Below are positions 45,478 to 57,585 of a DNA stretch of 64,000 bases, in pieces. The stretch covers positions 1 through 64,000 of the forward strand of contig JAVXUO010000653.1 of assembly GCA_033065855.1 (NCBI GenBank). The letters are read 5' to 3'. How positions within the stretch are numbered: position 1 is the first letter of the stretch; the number at the start of each line of letters is the position of its first letter. A program made the position numbers and the translations under genes. The notes below the pieces were generated by a model that had not been told where the DNA came from, did no database searches, and worked only from the letters and a program-made list of their open reading frames with translations. The stretch is from Escallonia rubra. Lineage: Eukaryota > Streptophyta > Magnoliopsida > Escalloniales > Escalloniaceae.

Positions 45478-45608
45478 GGCAAGAGAAAACTATCCTATCA
45501 GAAACAGAAAAGAGAATCCTATAGAAGTTCAGAGAATTGTAGAATGTTCTAGATATAGGACAATAAGGAAAAGGATAAAGGAAAAGGTAATTGCCATATT
45601 AATATATA

Positions 45609-48600
45609 TTAGCCCAGAATCCCGTGCCAAGCACCAGATGGTTTATTAACATTAACTTATTTTAGTAGTTTTGAAATGCATCATAAAATATATTACACAA
45701 TTTTATTATTTTATTATGGTTATTTCATCAAATATAGTTACTTTAATTTTTGTCTTCAACTCGCTTGTAATAAAATAAATTAATCCTTATGGTGAAATAT
45801 CATTAAGGAATGTCATTGTGCATATTTGTTAATTCTGATTTGGTAACTACGTAGATGAACAAAAATTTAAAAGTTCATTTAGTAAACAAAAAAGAAAAAG
45901 TAAATTCTCTACTGATACAAATATGCAAAAAAACATATTGTGATCAATTTGTTATTACTCAAGACATTTTTATTATTTTCTAGGAACTTTTTAAAAATAA
46001 TTTGTACCATGAATGCGTTACCCATAACGTTAATTACATATTAGTTTAATTTTTATAGAGAAAATTTTGGTCCATATATTTGTTTATAGCACAGACTAAT
46101 TAAGTAAGGATGATGCGCCATTTTCAAAAGCAATTGTAATCCACCAACAAAGTATACAGAGAATATAGTAATCACTGCATGAGATAATTATATAAAGTTT
46201 AACTAACATGACTACATAGGATAACTCAAAAACCTCGTAGTAAAGAAATTGTTGAATAAAATTTAACCAAGATTTTACAAAGCATACAATAAGCATGCTT
46301 ACTAAGTAATATTTATCTTCAGAGATAATAAGGTTTTTAATGTAAGTTTTAATTTACATTCATCACAACATAACTAATATCTTTTTAGATTTTATATGCA
46401 ATTCTATTCAAAAGTATAAAAGTTAACATAACATCATAAATGGTATAATGCTAATATAGAATTTAGAATGCTTGAGAGTTTAATTATTCACAATAAAAGT
46501 ACCATAGAAAAAAATTGGTTCAAAACTTTTCCAACATAAAATTAGTTGAATTTAAGAAATGCTCACATAATTAATGTTTAAATTTACACTATTTATTTAA
46601 TTTATCTCATATAGAATTTGCATATTATGGTAAATATGCATTTAACCATTGCGACTAAATAGGATAGCGCAAAACCTTAGAGTAAGGAAATTATTGACCA
46701 AAACTATTAACCAACATATTTAGTTATATTCATATCTAAATTTACAAGAAACTTGGATATGAATTTGAAATAGTACATATTTTTTCTTATTAAATATTTT
46801 AAGTAATTGTTTTTACAGGTAAATATTTCATGCTAGAAAGCTTTCGATATATAATATTTAAATAAAGTTATAATAGTTTACTATATTGGTTAGAATATTT
46901 TGAATGTTTCGAATTGTTTTTTCGAATTGCATAAGGCTTATTATTTAAATGTTTACTATATTTACCGATTTAATTAATTGTAAAATTAAGAATCCCTTTC
47001 AAAATAATGTTTGGAGATTTTTAGCAACATTAATATTTTTAAGCTTAGTTTTTATAACTCTTATTATATTAGAAACACAATGCAAAGACGTGTCATGAGC
47101 TATAATTGCATTTCTCACCTCAGTTATTAGATATTATAATTTGGGATCCTGAATCTAACTCGAGTAAATTAATAAAATATTTTAAAAAGTTACAAAAAGT
47201 GTATCAATACGTACCACATTCAAGAAAAAAAAAGTGATTATCTTATACTTTTGCTAAAACTATTATTGTTAGTAAGACAATTTTAATACCTTATTTATAA
47301 AAGTTTCAAATAACTTGTCAATACTATATTATTATTAAGCTCTTCTAGTGGTTCAACATGTAACATCTCAAAACCAAGTCTCTTATCTTCAAAAGTTAGG
47401 TTAAGAGTTCTTAATCTTTGGAATCGTAAATGTCAAAGTCCGTTCTTATCTTTTTCATGAATCATTGCTTTAAGAAATCACCAATTTATTAAGATACAAA
47501 CATTATATCTAGTAGAATATTTTCGTCTCATACACTTCTAAAATTATAGTCTTGATTAATTAAATGGTCATGCAATTGTTGCAAAATATTTGCTAGGTAT
47601 ATATGTTTGCTTTAGATCCTCTGAACTGTAAGTTTAATTAAAGAATAATGAGTAGATTGTTTTACAGTGCCGTGACTAGATTTTTGCGTTCTCTAAGCTT
47701 TATTTTACATCATCAGGCGGTTCTGTAACACAATTTACTCATTTTTCTTTTAACTTACGGTTCAAAAGAACCCAAGCAAATATATATGCGTATGCAAATA
47801 TTACGCAAGTATTGCATAACAATCTAATCAACGTTTTAATATTCAAAATCATAGCCTAATAAGTAAATATGTCTGTAGCATAGAGTTTGAATGTTTTACA
47901 ATTGATATTTATAAGGTTTACAAATATCGCGACAATTATACCATGATTTTTTCAACAATAAATCGTAGTAAAGAGTTTGATTTGTTTTCTAAATTCTTAT
48001 ATATGGGATATAACCAGTTTGGTGGTCGTGATGTCTTATTTAAAAATGTTGACTTATAATTCTTTTATTAAATCACTATATCACATTATTAAAGATGACT
48101 ATCTTGTGTGTGTGTTATATTATATATATATATATATATAACATTTGACTTAATTAGAACGTCATTTTTCCCCTTCTAGATTTAATATGTTATTTTCATC
48201 TTTTTCGATATATGAATTTTTAGATTCACATTAAAGAGTAATTTTAGAAATACAATAGTTAAAATTAATTATAATAAGTTAGTGTATGGATTAGGTTGAG
48301 TTCTAAAATATTTAGAATTAAATTTTAAATTATACAACCCTTATTATTCTTGCAAAATTAATCAAATTTCAATTGAAAGGCACCAATCAAAATTATGTTT
48401 AGAACATTTTTTTCCTATGTCTCGTAAGTTTTTTTCCTAAGTCTCGTAAGTTGTTTAATCTTAATTGTAACATTATTTTTTTCTAAATTAAAAGTATGAT
48501 TTTCGTTTTTTTATATATATGAGTAGTTTTAAAGATACAATAGTCAATGTTAAGTCATAATAAGTTAATATAATGATAAGGTTAATTTTTAGAATGATTA

Positions 48601-49233
48601 GAATTAGTTTTGAATTTTCAGGACATAGTTTTTAGAAAGAAGCTTTAATATATTAATATATTGATTAGGTAGCATTTTAGAATGATTCATGATGTTTTTT
48701 TATTCTAAATCTCATAAGTTATTTTTTGGGTCTATGAATTTTAATTTTCATCTTAAAAAACACTTTTAAGGACATAATTGTCAAAACTAAGTCTTAATAG
48801 ATTAGTATATTGATTAGGTGCAAATTTTAGAATGATTAGAATTAGTTTTTAAATTAATTTATTCTTCTAAATCGAAAGTATTATTTTCGTTTTTTATATA
48901 TATGAGTTATTATATTCATATTAGATAGTAGATTGAAAGATATTAACTTCTAAAAGTTAGTATGATGATAAGGTAGAGTTTTAGAATTATTAAAATTATT
49001 CTTCAAATTTTAAGGACATAATTATCAAAAGAAATCTTAATAGATTAGTATGTTGATTTGGTTGAGTTTTAGAATGATTAAAATTACTTTTAAATTAAAA
49101 AAGACTTACTTATATAGAAGTTAATTAATCTTAAAATAAGAATCTGACGACATGTCATATAAAGAAGTGACGATGTGTCGCGCAAAGAAGCTGTCAATGT
49201 CTTTCTCGCTTCGCTTATTATATATTATATAGA
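45609..49233 (-). mobile_element. Non-autonomous Helitron A, about 3.6 kb
   Basis: On the minus strand it starts TCTATATAATATATAATAAG and ends with the hairpin GTGCTTGGCAC, then GGGATTCTGGGCTAA. It is bordered by A at the 5' side and T at the 3' side. The 3' CTAA fits CTRR. The start could also be 49239, because GAT repeats. The interior is AT-rich (internal diverged repeats at 48240-49110 with TTTTAGAATGATTAGAATTA; (TA)n at 48118-48140) and contains no RepHel. It shares its 3' end and interior with the element at 58617. Confidence 0.75.
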
Positions 49234-49603
49234 TATAGATAATCTAACAAGGCTGGTGAGTCTCAATAGCCTCTTAGATACTTTTGACCATAAATTCCAA
49301 TATTTCACCTTATCTCTGGTGCGTACCAATTCGAGTCATCTGCCACTTTAAGCTTGGCCTTGTCAAGCATAGTCCTTTGAGTAGGGCTGAAGACTTTTTT
49401 GTTCGTCTATTTTGATTTTTGGCACATGAAAGTTTCTACAGAATTGGCTAGCAGCTTGCATAATTATGTTGATTAGGTGTTACATGGACTACAACAAAGA
49501 ACCTGAAAGTTCATGCATGATATAGCAGATATTTGATCAAGTACATAATCATTGGAGAAGTAGGAAAATATTTGCCCAATTAGAAATGTTAATTGCTCTT
49601 TGA
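49234..49603. other. Host-like spacer between Helitron and retrotransposon
   Basis: On the minus strand a short open stretch MLDKAKLKVADDSNWYAPEI is seen near 49388, but no domain is recognised. No other feature. Confidence 0.35.
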
Positions 49604-51185
49604 TGCCGAGGAAAGTGGGTTCGTACCTACGTGGAAGTGCCACAAAGGCTGCAGTCCGCGTCAGCTTCCAAGTATGTTGATGTGAGACACAGCGAGGGTC
49701 GAACAAGGGCAGAGACCAAGGGCTTCCCAAACAGAGCTTGAGGGTGGCAGTGCTGCGAGGGTGATGGCACGAGGATGAATACACGACGACAGTAATCGTC
49801 CGATGCTTAGGTCCAGAGTCAGGGTATTGTATGTTTCTCTCTCTAGAATTCTAGAGTGAGAAAGTGAAATGTGTTCTGAAAATGTCCAACCGTTAATGTT
49901 CCCCCCAAATGAATTCTCAAAACCTCTATTTATAGAAATTGAGATGATGATGTCATTAACCGACATGTGGCACTCGCCGGGAGTGACACGTCACTGAGGG
50001 GTCCACGGGTGCCGGTGCTCCAAGGACTGTCGGATCGCATATTCACCCGGCCTGCTCCTCACAGCGTCGCTCTGTCTGTCTAGAAAGACTGGCTCCCACA
50101 GCGTCGCTATGGCCAGAGAACCCCCTTGATCTAGCCTCCAATCCAAGCCCTTGTAGAGTCCCACAGGCCTGACAGCGGTAGGGAAGACCCGACGCCCAAT
50201 TGCCAGGTGAACTAGGTGCAATGCCCTCCGAAGACCTGCTCCCATCTCGGAGTGACCCGGGGGTCATAGTCCCTAGGGGTGCCGACGCAAGCCCCCAGTG
50301 CCGGAGCACATAGGCCAGTCACGCAAGCACCCTGACTGAGATAGTGTCCCGGAGGAGTCACCTATTCCGCAGGCCGAGGTAGCATCCCAGAGGAGCCGTC
50401 TACCTGGCCGGCCAAGGTAGCATCCCGGAGGAGCCGTCTACCTGGCAGAAGGGGAGTCTTCGTGCCGGAGCAGTTAGAGCTCCCTGGAAAAGATAATGAC
50501 TCGGAGAAGTCGCCTATCCCCGCGGGTGAGTCCTTATGCCGGAGCACTTGGAGCGAGTCAAGGTAGCATCCTGGAGGAGCCGTCTACCCGACTGGCCGAG
50601 GTAGCATCCCGGAGGAGCCGTCTACCTGGCAGAAGGGGAGTTGAAGAGCTTCCTGGCAGAGATAGTGTCCCGGAGGAGTCGCCTATCCTCGCGGGCGAGT
50701 CCTTGTGCCGGAGCACTTGGAGCGAGTCAAGGTAGCATCCCAGAGGAGCCGTCAACCCGACTGGCCCACGTAGCATCCGGGAGGAGCCGTCTACCTGGTG
50801 GAAGAGGAGTTGAAGAGCTTCCTGGTGGAGATAGTGTCCCGGAGGAGTCGCCTATCCCCGCGGGTGAGTCCTTGTGCCAGAGCACTCGGAGCGCGTCAAG
50901 GTAGCATCCCCGAGGAGCCGTCAACCCGACTAGCCGAGGTAGTATCTCGGAGGAGCCGTCTACCTGGCGGAAGGGGAGTTGAAGAGCTCTCTGGCGGAGA
51001 CAGTGTCCCGGAGGAGTCCTCTATCCCCGCAGGATGATGTACACTCCAGAGAGTGGGTCGAAGTATGTTCCACGACCAAGGCAAGGTGCGCATGGTGTGG
51101 TGAATGAGTGTGGTGCCCGAGGAGCATAGTAGTGTGACAAAGAGCCTGGGGGCACGGCTGTATCAGCGACGCGGCGCACGGGCGC
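49604..51185 (-). repeat. 3' LTR of the gag-only retrotransposon
   Basis: Plus-strand start TGCCGAGGAAAGTGGG. A TATA box lies on the minus strand at 49924-49935 (CTATAAATAGAG). U3 contains a tandem array at 50340-51040 with units of about 150-170 bp built from shorter GTAGCATCCCGGAGGAGCCG and AGTGTCCCGGAGGAGTCG blocks. Confidence 0.85.
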
Positions 51186-53271
51186 TGCGGAGTGTTGAAG
51201 TGCGACGCCCGGATGCCGGCGACAGGGTCGCGGAGTTGTGTCCGGGCGACGGGGTCGCGGAGTTGTGTCCGGGTGACGGGGTCGCGGAGTTGTGCTTGGG
51301 CGACTGGGTCGCAGAGTTGTGTATGGTCCCTTGAAGAGAAGTGAATGTGTTAAGTATGGAGACCAAATGCCAACCCATAGGGGGAGGCCAAGGCCAACCC
51401 CAAGGGAAGGCCGAGGCCGAGCCCAAGGGGTAGGCGAAGGCCGAGGCCGACCCCAAGGGGAAGGCCAAGGCCGAGGCCGACCCCAAGGGGAAGGCCAAGG
51501 CCAACTTCCTTCGGCAAGTGCCATGGTGCGCTGATGGGCGAGATGAGAAGTGCGACGGTCGAAGTGTCATGATGCTTTGCGCGAAAATGAGCTTCTTAGT
51601 GACGAAGTAACGTGACGAAAGTGAGAAGTGCACGTGACTTGAGCGTGCATCCTTTGACCGGTTGTGAGCATTGAAAATGTCTGTTGCTTGTGCGGACGTG
51701 TCATGGAAAATGGGACCACAGTGGGCCTTTGGGTACGACCAGAATAGGTTGGGAACATAAGCCCCTAAGTGTGGTGTGCGCGGAGGGGCAACCCGAGCGG
51801 GCACCGCACGCATAAATACTTAGCAAGATTTTATGTTGTTTGGCCCGAGTTTTGTTGAGGTCGTCAATGCATGATGATGATGAAGAGTAGGGGCTCGAGC
51901 CACCTCGTGCACCACCTACGAAAGCTTGGAATGCTTGGGGGTTGAGTCAAAGGCACGGTGATAGAGCGCAGGGGCGCGAGCATGTAAACGGCGCCTGGAC
52001 GACGGACGAGGAGTGTCTCGGAGACGTCACCCGGGCGATGGGTGACAAGTGTCGCGGAGACGACGCACGGGCGCTGGCGACGGGGGTCACGGAGATGGAA
52101 CCCGGGCGATGGATGACGAGTGTCGAATAATGAGTTGGAGTAGGTGGTTCGAGCTACCTCGCGCACCACCTACCAAGGATGTTGATGTCGAGGGACATCG
52201 TCAAGAGGGGCGCGGTCGGACGTCACGATGCGGGGGCAGTCCATGACCGGTGCATATGCGCGGGGCAATGCACGTCGGTCTATGTTACAATTTTTTTTTG
52301 AAGTTGCCGGCCTTGGATGTCGGCCATGTTGTGAAGGTGAGAAGGTTGAAGGTGGCGGGGTGGACTTGTGTGTTGTGACTAAAGTGAAGAGGTTGTGGAG
52401 GGGGGTCGACTATGGTGTGAAGGTGAGGGGTCGAAGTTAGAGGCGACCTCGTCCTTGGGCAAATGTGGTGGGTCGATCGAGTGGGGTGGAAGAGATGGTG
52501 TCTTTTGGGCCGATGGGTGGCCATAGGTGTGAAGGGAACGATGGCCAAAGTGAGTGGCCGAAGAGGTCGAAGGTCGACCTTGGTCAAGGTGGCGTGGGCA
52601 TGGTGTAGACCGAATGTGGTGGCTTTGGTTTGAGAAGGCCGAAAGTTGGCATGAAGTGTGCCATGGAGTAAAGGGGAGAGGGTATGGGGATAAAGGGCCA
52701 AGGCCAGCCGACCAAGTTGCCGAGACCGACCAAGGCCGCGAGGTCGAGGCCGACCAAGGACCCTTGGCCGAGGCAGAGCTTACACGACGCTGGGCAGGTT
52801 GCGGGCGAGGGGGAAAGGGGAAGGGAAGAGAGGGAAGGGGGCCGAGGCCGAGGGAGGAAGGGGAAAGGGGCGGCGGGGTGGTGCAAAGAGGAAGAAAGAA
52901 GAAGAAGTGTTGGGGTTGGGGTCGGCGGCGGCAATGTGCCGCGGGTGGCTGAGGAGCAAGGGGAAGGAGGGCGGGGGAAAGAAGAGAGGGAGGTGGGGCC
53001 GGGATGGTCGTCGTCGGCGAGGGGGGCTGCCGGTCGAATGGCGAGGCCAGGGGAGATTGGCGGCACCGCCAGGGGGTGGCGCCTGAGGGAGACGAGCAAG
53101 AGATTAGGGTTGGAAAATTAGGGTTTTGAGGACGCAGGTCGGGGAAACGGGTCGGGGAGTTGGGCGTGGACAGAGAGAAAGAGGGCGCGAGGGTCAGGGC
53201 GGATCGGGTCCGGGTGCGCGGGTAGGGTTCTGCCCAGATTTTTTTTGAAATTCAAATTCATATGCAAATAA

Positions 53272-53318
<47 letters not shown>

Positions 53319-54122
53319 ACTTTGCCTTAAGGAGGAAGATAGAAGCATAGGGTGGGGGGTGGGGGGAATGAACTCTAATTATTTGGTGAGAGCAAAAGAG
53401 AGAGAGTAAGAGAGATTGTGTAAAAATTTGGGGAAAAGGGTGGTGAGGGAAGAAAGAAAGGAAGATGTAGTGTTGGATTATGTGAGAGGGTGAGTGGATG
53501 AAGATGGAGAGAGTTATTAGAGCATTGAGGGAATGCATGTTGGGCATATGTGAGGAAGATGAAAAACTTAAAAAAAATTCTAAGTGTTGAAATTTTTTTT
53601 TGAGTTCGGGCAAGGATGCTAAGGGGAGGCCGTTGAGGGTGGTGACCCGGCTGTGAAAAACGAAGAAATTTTTTTTTGTCTAAGTGTTGAGCTCAAACAA
53701 GGGTGTCGAGGGAGACAGCTGAGGATGATCATCGATGACTGACAGCGATTTTTTTTTCTTAGTGTCAAGAAAAGTAAATGAAGGATGATAATGCGACCGT
53801 AGTAGCGCGGCTCGAGCCACTCTGCGCACCACGTACCAAGTCGTTGCAATGTGAGGCCGAAGGGATTGGGAAGGGGTGAAGCCCCCAATGGAGTGGGTGA
53901 TGGCATGAAGGGTGATATCAATAGACTTGTGTAAGAGCAATGTAGCTTGAAATTTTTCTAAGTCTGGAAAATGTAACTTCATTGATAACGAAGGATAGGC
54001 AGCATGCCTTGATACATGGGTATGACATACACGGAAACTTGCAAAATGAATAAAAAATTACAAGTGTGGAAAATGCACTAAGGCATGCCAAGGCTTGGTC
54101 GGGTAGGTCATATATCCCGTAC
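51186..54122. other. GC-rich non-coding interior of the gag-only element
   Basis: Contains three minisatellite blocks: 51228-51330 (29-30-bp unit with GGGTCGCGGAGTTGTG), 51365-51510 (about 33-bp unit with CCCCAAGGGGAAGGCCAAGG) and 51950-52130 (CCCGGGCGATGGGTGAC type). A (TA)n run is at 53276-53315. A motif close to GCTCGAGCCACCTCGCGC, then ACCACCTACC, occurs at 51893, 52147 and 53810. Long overlapping open frames on both strands reflect high GC. Confidence 0.75.
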
Positions 54123-55856
54123 TTAGAGTTTGAGCTCTCCGGACGCAATCTTGTCGGCGAGGACAAACTTGAGGCCCCTGCACCACTTGAGGCCATGACC
54201 GACCTTCCGATGATAGGGGCAGTAGTTGTGACGGGCTAAGTCTTCCAGGGTAGGTTCATTGTCGACATTGGGCAGGGTTATGACATTGTTGTCGATCCAT
54301 GTCTCGAGGAGATTTCTAAAAGTCTTCAAGTCACACGGGTATTCTGGGGCAGGCATCGGCTGCCCTCTCTTGTCAGGACACCCATCCCTTCCTTGACGAT
54401 TGCGGTTGTTGTCGTCGTTACTAGCTACTTCCATCGTCGCGACCAAGGCAGTATGAGGTTGGGGCTTTGGGGTCTTTGACGGACCGACTGAGTCATAGGT
54501 GCGTCGTGCAGCTTCCTTGAGATGTCCCCAAGACCGAAGCTGGAGGTTTTCAAGGTAGACCCTGTAGGTGTCCTTCATGTTCTTGATGCAAATGGGCACA
54601 AGGGTTTCATCATTGCTGAAGTCAGTGCACTCCAAGCACTTGTGATGAAATCACGTAACATAGGTGTTGAGGTCTTCCTCGGGGTTCTGGCGGATTCCAG
54701 CGATGTCAACGATGGTCACACGTTCCGTCTCATAGTGAAATTTGTCAAGGAAGAGCTGGACCATGTCAGACCATGAGTGGATAGCACTGTCAGGAATCTG
54801 GTGATACCAAGAGTAGGCGAGGCCAGTGAGGGACTTGTGAAATTCCCGAAGCTTCAAAGTGTCGTCCTCCCCGTAGTGCTCCAGGGAGCCAGCAAAACGG
54901 GTGAGGTGCTCGTGGGCGTTGCCCTCTTTGCCATTAAACAAGGTGAAGGATGGTTGTTTGTACTTGACAGGGTAAGGCTTGGTAGCGAGGCTGCCAGAGT
55001 ATGGAGCATGGCCCGACAGCTTAGAGGGGGAGTGGGGTAAGGATGACTGCTTGAGACGGTGAAGGAGGGCATCAAGCTCATGCTTGGTGACGTACGACGC
55101 ATGTGAGGGTTTGTGCCCTGTCGGGATGATCCGGGCACCAGAGCCCCCAGACGGTACAACCTGAGGCATTGAGGGGATGACGATGGTAGAGAGGGGTTGG
55201 TGATGGGGAGCAACTTATTGGGGCATGGTTTGCATATGGGTAGTGTCAGCTGCTGGAGGCCGGTCGTCAGGAAAGGTTGACTGGAGTAAGCCGGGGGAAT
55301 GACTTGTGTTTAGGTTTCGGCTGGTTATGTTCGGGTTAGGCTCCATCTCAATTGATTCGTGAGTCTCTGAAGTGCTTCGAGCAAGGGTAAGGCGTGGCGC
55401 TGGGGGCTGAGGTGCCGCGAGTCCTACTGTCGAGGGCCCAAAGGACCAAGGCAGCGGTGGTCGCGACACTGGGACCTGAGCAGTGTCCAAAACTAGCCCA
55501 GGCCTTGAAGGTTGGATATGAGCAGGATGGGCCAAACCTGGAGCTTGGGATAACACGGGGTGAGTAATGGGCACATGGTGCAGAGCTCTAAGGGTTTGGG
55601 AAATCGGTGATTGTGAAGTCCAGACTTGGATTGATTTTTGCATTTCCACCATGGCTGTCATAAGAGTGGCTATAGTGGGCGAAAACTGCTGGATGGCCGC
55701 ATTGACTGCAACTTGTATGTCAGGTGCGGTAGCTAGTGGCTGGTCTTGGAGACGCATAGCACTAGTCCCTTCTTGTTCCTCGAGGTGATCCTCCTCTTGC
55801 ACGGTGTGGATGAGGCCTTGGCTGGTAGCCCTCGTAACTCTTCGTTGTATAGGCAT
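54123..55856 (-). pseudogene. Retrotransposon gag with two in-frame stops
   Basis: One reading frame from ATG 55856 (MPIQRRVTRATSQGL) to the stop at 54123, about 577 codons, is interrupted by TAA at 55215-55217 and TGA at 54651-54653 but not frameshifted. The core reads SLTGLAYSWYHQIPDSAIHS, then WSDMVQLFLDKFHYETE and IRQNPEEDLNTYV, the retrotransposon gag domain. Near the C-terminus CPYHRKVGHGLKWCRGL is a zinc-knuckle-like motif. The N-terminal third is Pro/Ser/Thr-rich. The two stops are each one substitution away from a sense codon, suggesting recent inactivation. Confidence 0.85.
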
Positions 55857-55902
55857 GGAGACTGAGTATGGAAGATAGGCAGACTGCAATACGATGCTCA
55901 CC

Positions 55903-55920
55903 TCCCCAGCGGAGTCGCCA
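55903..55920 (-). other. Primer-binding site of the gag-only element
   Basis: The minus strand reads TGGCGACTCCGCTGGGGA, six bases inside the LTR end. This is the typical tRNA primer site of Tat/Ogre-lineage elements. Confidence 0.8.
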
Positions 55921-55926
55921 AAATAA

Positions 55927-57430
55927 TGCCGAGGAAAGTGGGTTCGTACCTACGTGGAGGTGCCACAAAGGCTGCAGTCCGCGTCAGCTTCCAAGTATGT
56001 TGATGTGAGACACATCGAGGGTGGAACAAGGGCAGAGATCAAGGGCTTCCCAAACAGAGCTTGAGGGTGGCAGTGCTGCGAGGATGATGGCGCGAGGATG
56101 AATACACGACGACAGTCACAGTCCGATGCTTAGGTCCAGAGTCAGGGTACTGTATGTTTCTCTCTCTAGAATTCTAGAGTGAGAAAGTGAAATGTGTTCT
56201 GAAAATGTCCAACTGTTAATGTTCCCCCAAATGAATTCTCAAGACCTCTATTTATAGAGATTGAGATGATGATGTCATTAACCAACACGTGGCATTCCCT
56301 GGGAGTGACACGTCACCGAGGGGTCCACGGGTGCCGGTGATCCACGGACTGTCAGATCGCATATTCACCCGGCCTGCTCCTCACAGCGTCGCTCTGTCTG
56401 TCTGGAAAGACTGGCTCCCACAACGTCGGTGTGGCCAGAGAACCCCCTTGATCTAGCCTCCAATCCAAGCCCTTGTAGAGTCCCACAGGCCTGGCAGCGG
56501 TGGGGAAGACCCGACGCCCAACTGCCAGGTGAACTAGGCGCGATGCCCTCCGAAGACCTGCTCCCGTCTCGGAGTGACCCGGGGGTCATAGTCCCTAGGG
56601 GTGCCGACGCAAGCCCCCAGTGCCGGAGCACGTAGGCCAGTCACGCAGGCACCCTGACGGAGATAGTGTCCCGGAGGAGTCACCTATTCCGCAGGCCGAG
56701 GTAGCATCCCGGAGGAGCCGTCTACCTGGCAGAAGGGGAGTCTTCGTGCCGGAGCACTTAGAGCTCCCTGGCAAAGATAGTGTCCCGGAGGAGTCGCCTA
56801 TCCCCTCGGGTGAGTCCTTGTGCCGGAGCACTTGGAGCGAGTCAAGGTAGCATCCCGGAGGAGTCGTCTACCCGACTGGCCGAGGTAGCATCCCGGAGGA
56901 GCCGTCTACCTGGCAGAAGGGGAGTTGAAGAGCTCCCTGGCAGAGATAGTGTCCCGGAGGAGTCGCCTATCCCCGCGGGTGAGTCCTTGTGCCGGAGCAC
57001 TCGGAGCGAGTCAAGGTAGCATCCCGGAGGAGCCGTCTACCCGACTGGCCGAGGTAGCATCCCGGAGGAGCCGTCTACCTGGCGGAAGGGGAGTTGAAGA
57101 GCTCCCTGGCGGAGATAGTGTCCCGGAGGAGTCGCCTATCCCCGCGGGTGAGTCCTTGTGCCGGAGCACTCGGAGCGCGTCAAGGTAGCATCCCGGAGGA
57201 GCCGTCTACCTGGAGGAAGGGGAGTTGAAGAGCTCCCTGGTGGAGACAGTGTCCCAGAGGAGTCGCCTATCCCCGCAGGATGATGTACACTCTGGAGAAT
57301 GGGTCGAAGTATGTTCCACGACCAAGGCAAGGTGCGCATGGTGTGGAGAATGAGTGTGGTGCCCGAGAGGCATGGTAGTGTGACAAAGAGCTTGGGGGCA
57401 TGGCTGTATTAGCGGCGCGGCGCACGGGCT
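55927..57430 (-). repeat. 5' LTR of the gag-only retrotransposon
   Basis: Same sequence as 49604-51185 with scattered substitutions and fewer array units (56640-57280). The TATA box is at 56246-56257 on the minus strand. The two LTRs differ enough to show the insertion is not brand new. Confidence 0.85.
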
Positions 57431-57585
57431 TGGACAGGGCGTCCATATCCCAGTCTTGGGCCCGGCCCAGACCCTGCCCGCTTTTCACAGCCCTAAGCCC
57501 GAAAGGCCCGGGCTTCCACTTAGGCCTGCTGGTCCCTGGCCGAGCCGGTCCATTGACACCACTAGGCCGAAGTAATACAGTTAAC
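57431..57585. mobile_element. GGCCCGGGC-rich DNA-transposon fragment
   Basis: GGCCCGGCCCAGACC and AGGCCCGGGCTTCC blocks end in TTGACACCACTAGG, typical of the ends of a common plant hAT-like repeat. It abuts the broken end of the 5' LTR. Confidence 0.4.

Larger units (their letters stand above)
49604..57430 (-). mobile_element. Gag-only LTR retrotransposon (TR-GAG-like), about 7.8 kb
   Basis: Long direct repeats (49604-51185 and 55927-57430) flank a 4.7-kb interior. On the minus strand the order is LTR, primer-binding site, gag, GC-rich non-coding DNA, LTR. No protease, reverse transcriptase, RNase H or integrase motif was found in the interior. The primer site and gag type place it in the Tat branch of Ty3-gypsy. 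LTRs plus gag without pol match the TR-GAG class of plant non-autonomous elements. The right LTR seems cut by the insertion at 57431, so the full LTR length and target duplication are unknown. Confidence 0.8.

Noticed and set aside
45609..49233. Intergenic host DNA with (TA)n runs
   Set aside because: The paired Helitron termini and shared interior with 58617-61830 show it is a mobile element.
50043..51037. Series of similar 65-88-codon frames on both strands
   Set aside because: They are translations of the LTR's tandem array and appear again in the second LTR.
52285..53121. Long frames on both strands (up to 171 codons)
   Set aside because: GC-rich interior of the gag-only retrotransposon; opposing frames overlap and have low-complexity composition.
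51186..54122. Pol region of the LTR retrotransposon
   Set aside because: Looked for protease D(S/T)G, reverse transcriptase YxDD and integrase HHCC/DDE signatures on the minus strand; none was visible.
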